Shown: positions 16,240-24,430, counted from the first letter of the stretch. The stretch is 29,064 bases of DNA from DATGZX01 sp035296965 (GCA_035296965.1 DATGZX010000076.1:1-29064), one strand, 5' to 3'. Notes: generated by a model from the letters alone, not told the origin. Numbers and translations: made by a program.

Positions 16240-16773
16240 ATGCACCCGGTACATCCCTCCAATGCTCCGGATTGGCCCCCAGACCTCGGCGAGTTCTCCC
16301 AACTCGGTCCACAGGCAACGGAAAGCTTGGCCGTCTGGTGTGCAGAAGCTTCACTGATTGTTTTGCAAAAACATCGACAGGTGCCAGCGAAACTCCGAGA
16401 CGTGTGCAGGGAGATGATAACACTCGCCCGGAAGGCGCGAGGGCGAACGAAAGTTGAGATAGCCGCATCCCAGGGAATTCTGGCCAATCGCGATGCCCGC
16501 ATTAAAGCGACCGAGATGCCCACTGAGTTCACGCAGCTGGCGACTTTGGTCCTCGACAGCGCGACAAATGCTCTTCAAGCCGTCCAGGGGCTGGGCATGA
16601 GGCACGCGCTCGAGGCAGTAGATCTGGCTCACCGCGTTTTTGAGACGCTGAACGAATCCAGCACCGACGCTATCGCCTTTTCCACTTACAAGAAGGCGTT
16701 CAAGAAAGAGGGCTGGAACGGCGAATCTTTACCACCACCAGGCTTTTTCCCTCCTCTTCCTACCGTGGCATAG
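16240..16773 (+). CDS. Hypothetical helical protein (paralogue-like to the gene at 15341)
   Basis: This 177-residue protein starts at the ATG at 16240 after GAAAGGA; the in-frame ATG at 16162 lacks a ribosome binding site. Key stretches are ATESLAVWCAEASLIVLQK, VPAKLRDVCREMITLARKA, then mostly amphipathic helices, and a Pro-rich C-terminus (SLPPPGFFPPLPTVA). No signal peptide or membrane segment is seen. The order of motifs matches that of the protein at 15341, suggesting distant duplication. It stands between a broken XRE regulator and the TIGR02391/HEPN-like gene, an accessory-type setting. Function unknown. Confidence 0.65.
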   Translation: MHPVHPSNAPDWPPDLGEFSQLGPQATESLAVWCAEASLIVLQKHRQVPAKLRDVCREMITLARKARGRTKVEIAASQGILANRDARIKATEMPTEFTQLATLVLDSATNALQAVQGLGMRHALEAVDLAHRVFETLNESSTDAIAFSTYKKAFKKEGWNGESLPPPGFFPPLPTVA

Positions 16774-16815
16774 CCAATCGATTATTCAACACTTCCTGAA
16801 CGATCCGAGGCGCCC

Positions 16816-16953
16816 ATGCCCTTTCCCATAACCTTCGACCTCTTCGCCTGGGCCCGCGCCGTCGGCATCGAGCACGCGGCAGATCGACCGTGGTATCTCG
16901 TATCGGCTCCACCCTCGACCTGGCGAAGGGCTGCTAATCCGCATGCCCGATGA
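16816..16953 (+). CDS. Short ORF overlapping the start of the HEPN-like gene
   Basis: An ATG at 16816 with GAGG at 16807-16810 opens a 45-residue frame (MPFPITFDLFAWARAVGIEH and on) ending in a TGA that overlaps the ATG at 16943 by 11 nt. It may be a true small leader gene translationally coupled to the next, or the original N-terminus of that gene cut off by a frameshift. In the frame of the downstream gene the sequence upstream of 16943 is open but has no start codon back to a stop near 16828. Confidence 0.3.
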   Translation: MPFPITFDLFAWARAVGIEHAADRPWYLVSAPPSTWRRAANPHAR

Positions 16954-17434
16954 TTGGTGCTTTATCAGTCGTCGAGGCAAGCGCCTAAAGGGTCGAGTGG
17001 ACCTCGATGCAAGCCGCAGGGCCAACATACTGCCGCGCGGCCTGTTTCATCCGATCATCAGTTCCAAAGTCTGGGCGCCTTTCTTGCACGGGGAATACGA
17101 GACGGCAGTTTTCTGCGCTTTCAAAGAAGTCGAGATCGCCGTGCGGGACGCCAGCGCAAGCGCCCCTAGCGATCTCGGCGTAGCGCTGATGCGAAGAGCG
17201 TTCGCGGCCAATACTATTGCACTTTCGGACTCCAGCTTGCCTGCAGCGGAGCAAGACGGGCTGGCTCATCTCTTTGCAGGAGCATTTGGGTATTACAGGA
17301 ATCCATTGGGCCATCGGCGGGTGCCTATCAACGATCCTGTCGAAGCCGTCGAAATGATTGTGCTAGCGAGTCACCTCGTCATCGCGCCCGATACCAATGC
17401 CATGATTCGGATCTTCGCGAATGAACTTCTCTAG
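16943..17434 (+). CDS. TIGR02391 (Hypoth_Ymh) family protein, HEPN-like
   Basis: This 163-residue protein shows the hallmarks of the TIGR02391/Hypoth_Ymh family: LFHPIISSKVWAPFLHGEYE, then AVFCAFKEVEIAVRDAS, GVALMRRAFAANT, and HLFAGAFGYYRNPLGHR, ending with EAVEMIVLASHLV. The C-terminal RNPLGH (Arg119 to His124) matches the R-X4-6-H signature of HEPN-fold proteins, many of which are RNases in defence or toxin systems; family members are often near restriction genes or on mobile DNA. Catalytic activity is inferred from the motif only. The ATG at 16943 has no strong ribosome binding site, and a short ORF (16816-16953) overlaps it, so the start may be wrong or a frameshift may be present. The 3' end overlaps a small convergent gene. 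Confidence 0.75.
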   Translation: MPDDWCFISRRGKRLKGRVDLDASRRANILPRGLFHPIISSKVWAPFLHGEYETAVFCAFKEVEIAVRDASASAPSDLGVALMRRAFAANTIALSDSSLPAAEQDGLAHLFAGAFGYYRNPLGHRRVPINDPVEAVEMIVLASHLVIAPDTNAMIRIFANELL

Positions 17435-17539
17435 CCGGCGAGCTTCCTTCCATTTCTTGATCTTCCGGAGTAATCCTGGAATGGCGGCAATCACGCCGAG
17501 CAAACCGGCAATTGTCAAAAAATCTCGAATATAATCCAT
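17363..17539 (-). CDS. Small single-pass membrane protein
   Basis: This 58-residue protein starts at an ATG at 17539 preceded by a strong GGGAGGA ribosome binding site eight bases upstream. An N-terminal hydrophobic segment (FLTIAGLLGVIAAIPGLL, about residues 7-24) is followed by a very basic stretch (RKIKKWKEARRLEKFIRE). Its last 72 bp overlap antisense with the 3' end of the HEPN-like gene. I recognise no family. Topology (short N-terminus, one helix, cationic cytoplasmic tail) recalls small membrane-active or regulatory peptides, but also many unannotated planctomycete small proteins. Confidence 0.5.
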   Translation of the reverse strand: MDYIRDFLTIAGLLGVIAAIPGLLRKIKKWKEARRLEKFIREDPNHGIGIGRDDEVTR

Positions 17540-17845
17540 GCCTTGTTTCCTCCCGGCCCCGTGATCGGTATGCGAACGCCGCACCCGGTACGATGACTCG
17601 CCGTTTGGAGCGCAACGAACAAGCGCGCTTTAATCACTGGAAATCGCGTAACCGCCTAGCGCCCAAACGGGTTCAACAAACTGAATAACCCGATACAGCA
17701 GAATGGGAAAGATCGAGTTCAAGATTCCTATCCAGGGAATTGCAGTGGACAGCCACCTCGAGTAAGCTAGGCCTTTGAAACTTCGCCAAGACCCTCCCTG
17801 GCCTCCGCGGCCGGACTCATTCCCACCTCATTGGGGAGACGATCC

Positions 17846-19174
17846 ATGCGCAAGACCACGCGGCGTGACTTCCTGAAATCCTCGGCCGCTGCCACGGCCG
17901 GCGGCGTGCTGCTGCCGTCCTGGTTCACGCTGGCCCGCACGATAGCCTCGGAGTCCCAGGCTCCGAACGATCGGCCACGCGTCGGCTGTATTGGGCTGGG
18001 TGGCATGGGCCAGGGCGACGCCCAGGCCGCCAAGCGCTACGGCGACATCGTGGCCATTTGCGACGTTGATCGCTCCCACGCCGAGGCCGCGGCGAAGAAT
18101 CCCAGGATCGGCAACGGCAAGGCCGACGTTTATGAAGACTATCGCAAACTGCTCGACCGCAGAGACATCGACCTGGTCACTATCAGCACGCCCGACCACT
18201 GGCATACGCGCATCGCCATAGCCGCCTTGAAGGCCGGCAAGGACGCCTATTGCCAGAAACCGTTGACTCTGACGATCGACGAGGGCAAAAAGCTCTGCCA
18301 GGTGGTGCGCGATACCAAGCGCGTCTTGCAAGTCGGCACCCAGCAGCGCAGCGAGGACGGCAACAAGTTCCTGAAAGCCGTGGCGATGGTCCGTGAAGGC
18401 CGGATCGGCAAGGTCAAGAAGGTGACGTGCGCGATTGGTGGGGGCGACGTCGGCGGGCCGTTCAAGACGGAGATGCCGCCCACCGGCCTAAACTGGGATA
18501 TGTGGCTCGGCCAAGCTCCCCAAGTCGAGTACATCAAGGAACGCTGCCACGGCACCTTCCGCTGGTGGTACGAGTACTCCGGCGGCAAGCTGACCGACTG
18601 GGGCGCCCACCACGTGGACATCGCCCAGTGGGCCATCGGCATGGAGGAGTCCGGCCCGACCAAGGTGGAGGTACTGCTCGGCAAGCACCCGGTGCCGTTC
18701 GAGAAGGGCTACCCAACCGTGCACGACAAATTCAACACGGCGTCTGCCTTCCTGGTCCGCTGCGTGTTCCCCAACGAAGTCGAGATTCACATCAGGCACG
18801 ACACCGAGAACGGCATTCAATTCGAGGGCGAGAAGGGCAGCTTCTTCGTCAGCCGCGGCCGCTTGACCGGCGCGCCGGTGGACGACCTGAAGAACAACCC
18901 GATTCCGGACAAGGTGCTGATAGCGCTGCGCAAGGGCAAGCGACTCGGCAGCCACATGGGCAACTTCATGGAATGTGTCCGCGATCGCTCGATGCCCGTG
19001 TCCGACGTCTTCTCGCACCATCGCGCGCTGACGACCTGCCACCTGGCCAACATCGCGCTGCGGCTGAATCGCAAGCTGAGGTGGGATGCGGCCGAGGAAC
19101 AGATCGTCGGCGACGCTGAAGCCAACGCCTGGCAGCAGCGAGAGCAGCGCAAGGGATATGAGATCACGGTCTAA
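17846..19174 (+). CDS. Tat-exported Gfo/Idh/MocA family oxidoreductase
   Basis: This 442-residue protein starts at the ATG at 17846 after GGGGAGA. It opens with a twin-arginine signal, TRRDFLKSS then a hydrophobic Ala-rich stretch to about residue 30. The Rossmann domain begins at RVGCIGLGGMGQGD (45-58), with the family's dinucleotide-binding glycines, then ICDVDR, STPDHWH and the conserved Lys138-Pro139 in CQKPL. The catalytic-helix motif WGAHHVDIAQWAIG is at 252 onward, with two consecutive His. The substrate is probably a sugar or inositol derivative, but cannot be told from sequence. Planctomycetes have many such secreted paralogues, thought to act in periplasmic sugar modification. An aldo/keto reductase with its own Tat signal follows after an integrase remnant. 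Confidence 0.92.
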   Translation: MRKTTRRDFLKSSAAATAGGVLLPSWFTLARTIASESQAPNDRPRVGCIGLGGMGQGDAQAAKRYGDIVAICDVDRSHAEAAAKNPRIGNGKADVYEDYRKLLDRRDIDLVTISTPDHWHTRIAIAALKAGKDAYCQKPLTLTIDEGKKLCQVVRDTKRVLQVGTQQRSEDGNKFLKAVAMVREGRIGKVKKVTCAIGGGDVGGPFKTEMPPTGLNWDMWLGQAPQVEYIKERCHGTFRWWYEYSGGKLTDWGAHHVDIAQWAIGMEESGPTKVEVLLGKHPVPFEKGYPTVHDKFNTASAFLVRCVFPNEVEIHIRHDTENGIQFEGEKGSFFVSRGRLTGAPVDDLKNNPIPDKVLIALRKGKRLGSHMGNFMECVRDRSMPVSDVFSHHRALTTCHLANIALRLNRKLRWDAAEEQIVGDAEANAWQQREQRKGYEITV

Positions 19175-19179
19175 GATTC

Positions 19180-19460
19180 TGTTCCGGAAGGCCTCGCTGA
19201 AGTTGGTGTCACGGTCCATCAAGACATAACGCTTGCCAACCAAGAAGCCTTCGTCGGCAGCGGTCAAGTTCCGAGCGATCTGCTTCATCCAACGGTCGTC
19301 GGGACTTGCGGTGACACCCGCGCAATGAACCCGGGGTGTTGCGAGTTCCAATACGAAGAGCAGATAGAAGGTGACCAGGCCATTCCGGGTCCAGACCCCG
19401 ACCGGGTCGTCCAGCAAACGCTGGAACATTTCGCTGGCCTTCCCGGCGACCATCATGCCA
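19180..19460 (-). pseudogene. Integrase-core (rve) transposase fragment
   Basis: On the minus strand the translation VWTRNGLVTFYLLFVLEL continues through ATPRVHCAGVTASPDDRWMKQ and ARNLTAADEGFLVGKRYVLM to DRDTNFSEAFR, which matches the middle of integrase-core transposases common in planctomycetes (VWT-GLVT-Y, then RRVH-AGIT, then DRD). Both ends are missing: homology starts at about 19460 and stops at about 19180 near the end of the oxidoreductase gene. The surrounding open frame (18488-19543) is mainly antisense to the oxidoreductase. It is an insertion-sequence relic between two Tat oxidoreductases and may mark a past rearrangement. Confidence 0.75.
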
Positions 19461-19504
19461 AAATGAGGAAGAACCAATCGCAACTTGCCTGGAGGAGGAA
19501 TCCC

Positions 19505-20539
19505 ATGAGCAACCCTGTAAATTCGAGACGAGAGTTCCTGCACACCACCCTGGTTGGAGCCGCGGTTCTGGGTCTCGCGCCCAATGTTCTGGGGACAGAC
19601 GAAGGAAAAGCCAAGGGACTCCCGACTCGAGCGCTCGGGAAAACGGGGGAACGTGTCTCTGTTTTATGCCTGGGTGGCTGGCACATCGGCGCCGTCAAGG
19701 ACGAAAAGGAAGCGATCCGCATCATGCACGCGGCCATCGACGAGGGCTTGACCTTCTTCGATAACGCCTGGGATTACCACGATGGCGGCAGCGAGGCCAT
19801 CATGGGCAAGGGCCTGGCCATCGACAACAAGCGAGCCAAAGTTTTTCTAATGACCAAGAACTGCGCCCGGGACGCCAAAGGGACACGTCAACACTTGGAG
19901 GACAGTCTGCGCCGCTTGCAGACAGACCACCTCGATCTCTGGCAGTTCCACGAAATCAACTACGATAACGACCCGGACTGGATTCTGGAGCAGGGCGCGC
20001 TCAGCGAGGCTCTGAAGGCACAGAAAGAAGGCAAGGTGCGTTACCTTGGCTTCACGGGCCACAAGTCACCTCACATCCACTTGAAGATGCTCGGCAGGCA
20101 CACCTGGGACACCGTGCAGATGCCGATCAATGTCTGCGACTATTTCTATCGCAGCTTCACGCATCTGGTGGTGCCGGAAGCCTTCAAAGCAGGGATTGCG
20201 CCCATCGGCATGAAGAGCCTGGGCGGCGGCAGCGATCATCAAGGCCGCCTGGTCGCCGCGAAGGTCTGCACGGTCAACGAAGCCCTGCGTTACGCGCTGA
20301 GTCAACCGATCGCATCCCTAGTCACTGGCATTGATTCCATGGAAGTCCTCCAGCAAAATCTCAAAATCGCCCGAGAATTTCAGCCCTTGCAAGGAGAAGA
20401 ATTGCAAGAATTGCTGTCCAAAGTCAAACTTGTCGCGGGCGACGGACGCCACGAACGGTTCAAGTCGACTCAACTTTTCGACGGCGTCTATCATCAGCGA
20501 CAGCATGGGCTGACCAAGGCAGACGTTGAAGGAACGTGA
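19505..20539 (+). CDS. Tat-exported aldo/keto reductase
   Basis: This 344-residue protein starts at the ATG at 19505, with GGAGGA at 19493-19498; a longer frame from 19325 includes integrase-remnant DNA and is not real. The N-terminus is a Tat signal (NSRREFLHTT, hydrophobic to about residue 30). The AKR (alpha/beta)8 barrel begins at LPTRALGKTGERVSVLCLGG. The catalytic tetrad is complete: Asp86 and Tyr91 (FDNAWDYHDGGSE), Lys118 (VFLMTKN), His149 (WQFHE). Expected reaction: NAD(P)H-dependent carbonyl reduction in the periplasm, though cofactor supply there is unclear and such proteins may bring cofactor along through Tat export of the folded form. Substrate unknown. The neighbouring ferredoxin gene could be functionally linked. 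Confidence 0.92.
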   Translation: MSNPVNSRREFLHTTLVGAAVLGLAPNVLGTDEGKAKGLPTRALGKTGERVSVLCLGGWHIGAVKDEKEAIRIMHAAIDEGLTFFDNAWDYHDGGSEAIMGKGLAIDNKRAKVFLMTKNCARDAKGTRQHLEDSLRRLQTDHLDLWQFHEINYDNDPDWILEQGALSEALKAQKEGKVRYLGFTGHKSPHIHLKMLGRHTWDTVQMPINVCDYFYRSFTHLVVPEAFKAGIAPIGMKSLGGGSDHQGRLVAAKVCTVNEALRYALSQPIASLVTGIDSMEVLQQNLKIAREFQPLQGEELQELLSKVKLVAGDGRHERFKSTQLFDGVYHQRQHGLTKADVEGT

Positions 20540-20780
20540 GGATGTGACGACTGCTTGAGGAAGATCTCTTCGATCGGATGCCGTGTGGTCAATTTATTCC
20601 GCCCAACTGTAAATTGTTAGATTTGCCGGATTTGCACCCTTCGGCACGTCCTTGGATCAGCCAAGTGAGGATTCGCCTTTCGGGGGGAAACGGCCTAGCG
20701 CCGAAGTTCCCGCGCTTGACGGGAATGACCGAGTGAGCAAGCAGGCACAGAACCTTTATTTGCAACGAGAGGATCAAGCC

Positions 20781-21140
20781 ATGCCAAAGCTTACCGTCGA
20801 AGGGGTCGGCCAGTTCGAAGCGCCTCCGAACAAGCGTTTGGTGCTGGCGCTCGAGGATGAAGCCAAGATCGACCAGCTCCACGCCTGCGGGGGCAACGCG
20901 CGCTGCACTACCTGCCGGGTTGAATTTGTAGCCGGGGAGCCCGCGCAGATGACCGTTGCCGAAAAAAGCGCCCTCGCAGCCCGAGGTCTATCTGGCCTGC
21001 GGCTCAGCTGCCAGATTCTTTGCGATCATGATAAGGTAGTCCGGGCTATCAGCCGCCTGGCCGGCAGCGGCCGAATGGACGCCGGTACGCGCCCCGCTGA
21101 CACGATCCAGCCCGAGCCAGTGGTTTTTACCGACAAATGA
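20781..21140 (+). CDS. 2Fe-2S ferredoxin (plant/adrenodoxin type)
   Basis: This 119-residue protein starts at the ATG at 20781, with GAGAGGA at 20767-20773; an in-frame start at 20652 precedes this site and lacks resemblance. The cluster-binding motif is CGGNARCTTC (C-X5-C-X2-C), with the fourth Cys in LSCQ about 30 residues later, as in 2Fe-2S ferredoxins. The N-terminal beta-grasp strands are VEGVGQFEAPPNKRLVLALE. A C-terminal tail of about 25 polar residues is extra. The role would be one-electron transfer in the cytoplasm. It follows the aldo/keto reductase on the same strand with a 240-bp gap, so it likely has its own promoter. Confidence 0.88.
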   Translation: MPKLTVEGVGQFEAPPNKRLVLALEDEAKIDQLHACGGNARCTTCRVEFVAGEPAQMTVAEKSALAARGLSGLRLSCQILCDHDKVVRAISRLAGSGRMDAGTRPADTIQPEPVVFTDK

Positions 21141-21286
21141 TCTGCTTGGATCCGGTTGTTTGCCCGAGGCGTCGCCCTCGCCGAACCGGGCGACGAGATT
21201 GGTGAGGGCCGATTCCTGCGACGCCCTGATCGCGGTTGTGGTCGTCGCCTCGTAGTCGGACTGGGTACCGCCCTCACGTGCGAGCT

Positions 21287-21454
21287 TCAGGTGGCCCCGA
21301 GCCATTCATCGGTAGCATCGACCTTGTATTTTCCCTGGAGATGCTTGCGCGACGGGTTGTTGAACAGCCACATGCCTTCGTCGCCGAAAACGGCAGGAGC
21401 CGTGAGAGAGCACGTGGCCGTAGGAAGGCCGCGTAGAAACGACAACTTCATCAT
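21287..21454 (-). pseudogene. 5' stub of a peptidase S46 (DPP7/DPP11-type) gene
   Basis: An ATG at 21454, preceded by AAGGAAAG, begins a 55-residue frame: MMKLSFLRGLPTATCSLTAP (signal-peptide-like), then AVFGDEGMWLFNNP, SRKHLQGKYKVDATDEWLGA, and a stop at 21287. DEGMWLFNNP followed by a K-L-KY-D-T-EWL pattern is the characteristic start of mature S46 dipeptidyl peptidases. The catalytic His (in the following NHHV region), Asp and Ser are absent, and the DNA after the stop (toward 21150) shows no S46 resemblance. So this is a remnant, not a working peptidase, although its start signals remain and it could still yield a short peptide. Confidence 0.6.
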
Positions 21455-21524
21455 CTACGTCACTTTCCTTCTTGCGAAAGATTCTTGAATCCACTGATCG
21501 GCCGAAAACTCTTTTCGACAGCAT

Positions 21525-22793
21525 TTAGAAAAAGTAGGGAACTGAGATGTCATTGAGTTTTCCCCATTCCTTTAAGAGCCGTTCAAAGACCGGCCGCACA
21601 TTATCACTGTTTGCAGCCATAATCAGGGCTTTGCCGGTTGCCAAGGAGACGACGAAGTAAGCACCTACGCCCGGGTTGCCCCCACTATGATAAAGCAAAG
21701 TGTCTTTATCGGAAACGCGCATGAAGAAGCCCGGGCCGCACTCTACGCCTTTCCCGCTCAAGCCGAAACCGGACAGGTCCACCGCCGCTCTACTCTGGAG
21801 TATCTGATTAACTGTTTTTCTTCGAATAATCAGACCCCTGTCATGGTAAGCGGCTGTGAGTTCGCCGACAAAACGTGAATAATCCTTTATCGTTGTGTAC
21901 AAGCCGCCTGCCGCGGCGCCCACCGTATGATAGGGGGCAATCGGCTCTCCGTCCTCGTCATAGGCCTTTGTCTTGTTCGTCCGCAGTGCTTGGGGATCAA
22001 AGCTTGAGTCTTTCATGCCGAGCTTGCGAAAGACAAGCCTGCCCATGCTGGAGTTGAAATCATCTCGAAGAACGTCTTCCATAAGAAGCTCAAGCACTGT
22101 ATAGCCGCCCGCCGAGTAATGCCACGCCTCGCCAGGCTTGTACTGCACACAAACGGGCTTCTTTTCCTTATTACTGCCGTTTAAAACCTCCTTCGTAGAT
22201 GCGATGCGGGCATTTAACTTAAAAAAAGGCGCGGACGGCATCGACAGGCCTGATGTGTGGTTTAGTACGCGTAGGATGGTAACCTGGTTTGGATCGTACT
22301 CCTTCGAGGTTACCCTCCAGTTTCTTAGATATCGGTTTACCGGTTGGTCAAGGTTGAGGACCGACTCCTCGTGGAGCTTCAAGATAGCCAACGCCGTGAC
22401 CGGCTTAGAAAGCGAGGCAAAATTCAGAACAGTCGAATCACTCATCAGTGTCTGATTGTCCTTGTCGGAGTAGCCGAACGAGCACGAGTAATACTGCCCG
22501 TGCTTGCCTATCATTGCATATGAGAGGCCCTCCGATTTGCTTGAGACTCGAAGAGAGTCAAGTGTCCGATTCAACGAATCCAAGCGCGCCTTCAACTCTT
22601 TTGATTCACCCTGGGGCTCGGAGTCGAAGCTGGATGAACTGTAGGCCTCGGTGTGAAAGAAGCAAGGTGTCTCGCACCTTGTTTCGAATTGCATGTCGAG
22701 CACAAAGAATGCGAGACAGGCGAGACTGGAAGGTCCGATAGCATGAGCTGCAGGGCACAAGCGCTTCACCGCGCCAACGAGGCTCCGTGTCAT
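21525..22793 (-). CDS. Serine hydrolase, class C beta-lactamase-like (S12 family)
   Basis: This 422-residue protein starts at the ATG at 22793 with GGGAGAG just upstream. A hydrophobic stretch near residues 20-35 may serve as signal or anchor. The S-X-X-K nucleophile motif is Ser127-Lys130 (ASLSKPVTAL), the Tyr motif is YSAGGYTVLE at 226 (YSA in place of YXN, as in many non-lactamase members), and the third motif is HSGGNPG at 369. All three point to the S12/esterase/penicillin-binding-like fold; the true substrate may be a peptide or ester, not a beta-lactam. Codon use looks less GC-biased than in the flanking genes, compatible with acquisition. Upstream on the same strand lie a decayed serine-hydrolase start and an AraC regulator. 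Confidence 0.88.
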   Translation of the reverse strand: MTRSLVGAVKRLCPAAHAIGPSSLACLAFFVLDMQFETRCETPCFFHTEAYSSSSFDSEPQGESKELKARLDSLNRTLDSLRVSSKSEGLSYAMIGKHGQYYSCSFGYSDKDNQTLMSDSTVLNFASLSKPVTALAILKLHEESVLNLDQPVNRYLRNWRVTSKEYDPNQVTILRVLNHTSGLSMPSAPFFKLNARIASTKEVLNGSNKEKKPVCVQYKPGEAWHYSAGGYTVLELLMEDVLRDDFNSSMGRLVFRKLGMKDSSFDPQALRTNKTKAYDEDGEPIAPYHTVGAAAGGLYTTIKDYSRFVGELTAAYHDRGLIIRRKTVNQILQSRAAVDLSGFGLSGKGVECGPGFFMRVSDKDTLLYHSGGNPGVGAYFVVSLATGKALIMAANSDNVRPVFERLLKEWGKLNDISVPYFF

Positions 22794-22843
22794 GTCTGCA
22801 CTCTCCCGACAAGCGTTCCTAAGGGGTTACCAACCACCCTAGT

Positions 22844-23427
22844 TTAGCGCCGATCCGGCCGGCCGTCTTGGACGTTCGAAACATGATTCTGCAGTTTCTT
22901 ACCGGGCGGGGGTCGTGTCCAGAAGGGGGCGGCGAAGGCCAGGATGACCAGCGGCAGCACAACGCCGGTTTCACCCGAATACCAGTCTGAGCTTTCGCTG
23001 CTCTTGGTCATCCCCTCAAGCAGACCCCATGCATAGTTGTAGGTCCCCGGTCCCCTTGGCGGTGCTCATTGCCGATTTCACCGTGGGGGTCGTCGCGGCT
23101 ACAGTGATCTTTAAGTGGAGGGCGGAGCGGGCCGGCAGCGTCTGGGCGCCGGTAATGTTGGCGGTCATGTTCGCGAGCCAGCGCAGTGACGCGTAGAAGG
23201 TGAGTGAAGCTACTCTTACGGTGGACCGTCATAATATCTTTGCCGCGCGCGATGAGAACACCGCCGCTAAAATCATGGTTGGCGACAGAAGGGGCCAGAT
23301 AGGCGTCCACTTTCGCCTCAAGACCTGACGAGGGCGCGCCTACGGCACGGGCGTCATCCGCTGCGGAGGCGGACCCAGAGAAAGTAAATCTCAAGAGCAG
23401 AAGCAGCACCGCTCTTGTCTGATTCAT
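22844..23427 (-). pseudogene. Decayed gene beginning like a serine hydrolase
   Basis: From the ATG at 23427 there is a signal peptide (LLLLLRFTFSGSASAADD) then LEAKVDAYLAP and DFSGGVLIARGKDI, the usual opening of S12 serine hydrolases. The resemblance ends near 23230. Afterwards coding-like pieces appear in changing frames: FYASLRWLANMTANITGA (about 23200-23145), TYNYAWGLLEGMTK and a hydrophobic VVLPLVILAFAAPFW, the last ending at TAA 22844-22846. The catalytic SXXK is not found. I read it as one or more frameshifted, partly deleted genes; the later pieces may come from a different, membrane protein that I do not recognise. Confidence 0.5.
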
Positions 23428-23569
23428 CCGATCTTCTCCCCGGAATAGAGGCGGAGTCCCGGAGGTTTCTTACGAAGACGCGTTGGGGCTCGGGCACGGG
23501 CGCCGTTGCCGCGCCGAGCAATATATCGATTACAGTCGGCCCCAGTCTTGGATGCGAGAAACATGGCGC

Positions 23570-24391
23570 TCAGATTTGAAGAAATCTGCGAACGCTGCTC
23601 AGATTCTTTGGCGTGAAGCCGAATTCTCTGGCGAACCAGCGGCACAAATGAGCCTGGTCGCAGAATCCCGCTTCAAACGCTGCGTCCGCAAGCGAACACT
23701 GTCGCCGGAGGATGAGCTGCCCGGCTTCCGCCAGCCGCAGGGCGCGAATGTACTCACTCACGGAACAGTGGTGGTATTTACGGAAGACGCGAGCCAGGTG
23801 AATGGGGTGGACACCTATATCCTGCGCGAGCGCGCACAGCCTCAGCGTGTGCCGAAACTCATCGTGAATCATTTCCTCGGCCCGGCGCAGCCAGTCGGGA
23901 CGCGCTGTCGTGGACTCTGAGGCCGGCCACTGTACCAGTGGCTCCAACAGTTCCAGCAACTGGGTCTCGAAACAGGTTGCTTCAGGGGCGCCGACACCGG
24001 CCGCGGTTGCCAGCAGACGCAAGCTCCGGAGTCGCCACCAGACGGACTCCAGCATTTGCCAGCTGCCAAGGTCGCTTTCCAGGAGCGCCCGCTGCGCCAG
24101 CCAGGTCTTGTCGAATTCGATGTTGAGCCCAATCATTCCGCCTGGACCGACCTGGGCTTCGTGCGGCTCATTGGTGGGATGAAAAACAAGCGTCAACTCC
24201 GGTTGAAGGTGATCCTGGCGGCGCCAACGCTCACGATGCTCGCCGGCAATCAACAAAAAGAAAGTCGGGTTTTCATGCACGTGAGGCGGTAGTTTCTGGC
24301 CGGCGCGGTAGGTTGACACGACAAGGGACAGGCCAGCCGCGCGGCATTGCCGAACCCTGTTCCCGAAGAAGATGCCTGGATCAAGGCGCAT
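23570..24391 (-). CDS. AraC/XylS-family transcriptional regulator
   Basis: This 273-residue protein has an N-terminal cupin-like sensor domain (about 1-140, with PPHVHENPTFFLLIAGEH and VFHPTNEPHEA) and a C-terminal double helix-turn-helix (about 168-273). The first HTH is in LCALAQDIGVHPIHLARVFRK, the second in LADAAFEAGFCDQAHLCRWF, followed by GFTPKNLSSVRRF, the usual end of the family. It should bind DNA and respond to a small ligand. Downstream on the same strand are the decayed and the intact serine hydrolases, which are plausible targets by proximity. Relatives in planctomycetes and acidobacteria commonly neighbour such hydrolases, as far as I recall. Confidence 0.9.
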   Translation of the reverse strand: MRLDPGIFFGNRVRQCRAAGLSLVVSTYRAGQKLPPHVHENPTFFLLIAGEHRERWRRQDHLQPELTLVFHPTNEPHEAQVGPGGMIGLNIEFDKTWLAQRALLESDLGSWQMLESVWWRLRSLRLLATAAGVGAPEATCFETQLLELLEPLVQWPASESTTARPDWLRRAEEMIHDEFRHTLRLCALAQDIGVHPIHLARVFRKYHHCSVSEYIRALRLAEAGQLILRRQCSLADAAFEAGFCDQAHLCRWFAREFGFTPKNLSSVRRFLQI

Positions 24392-24430
24392 GGTTGGATC
24401 GAGGGTGAAAGAATGCGTAATTCGACGCGC

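Noticed and set aside
18488..19543. A 351-residue minus-strand frame
   Set aside because: Its first 120 residues contain the integrase relic but the rest is antisense to the well-supported oxidoreductase gene.
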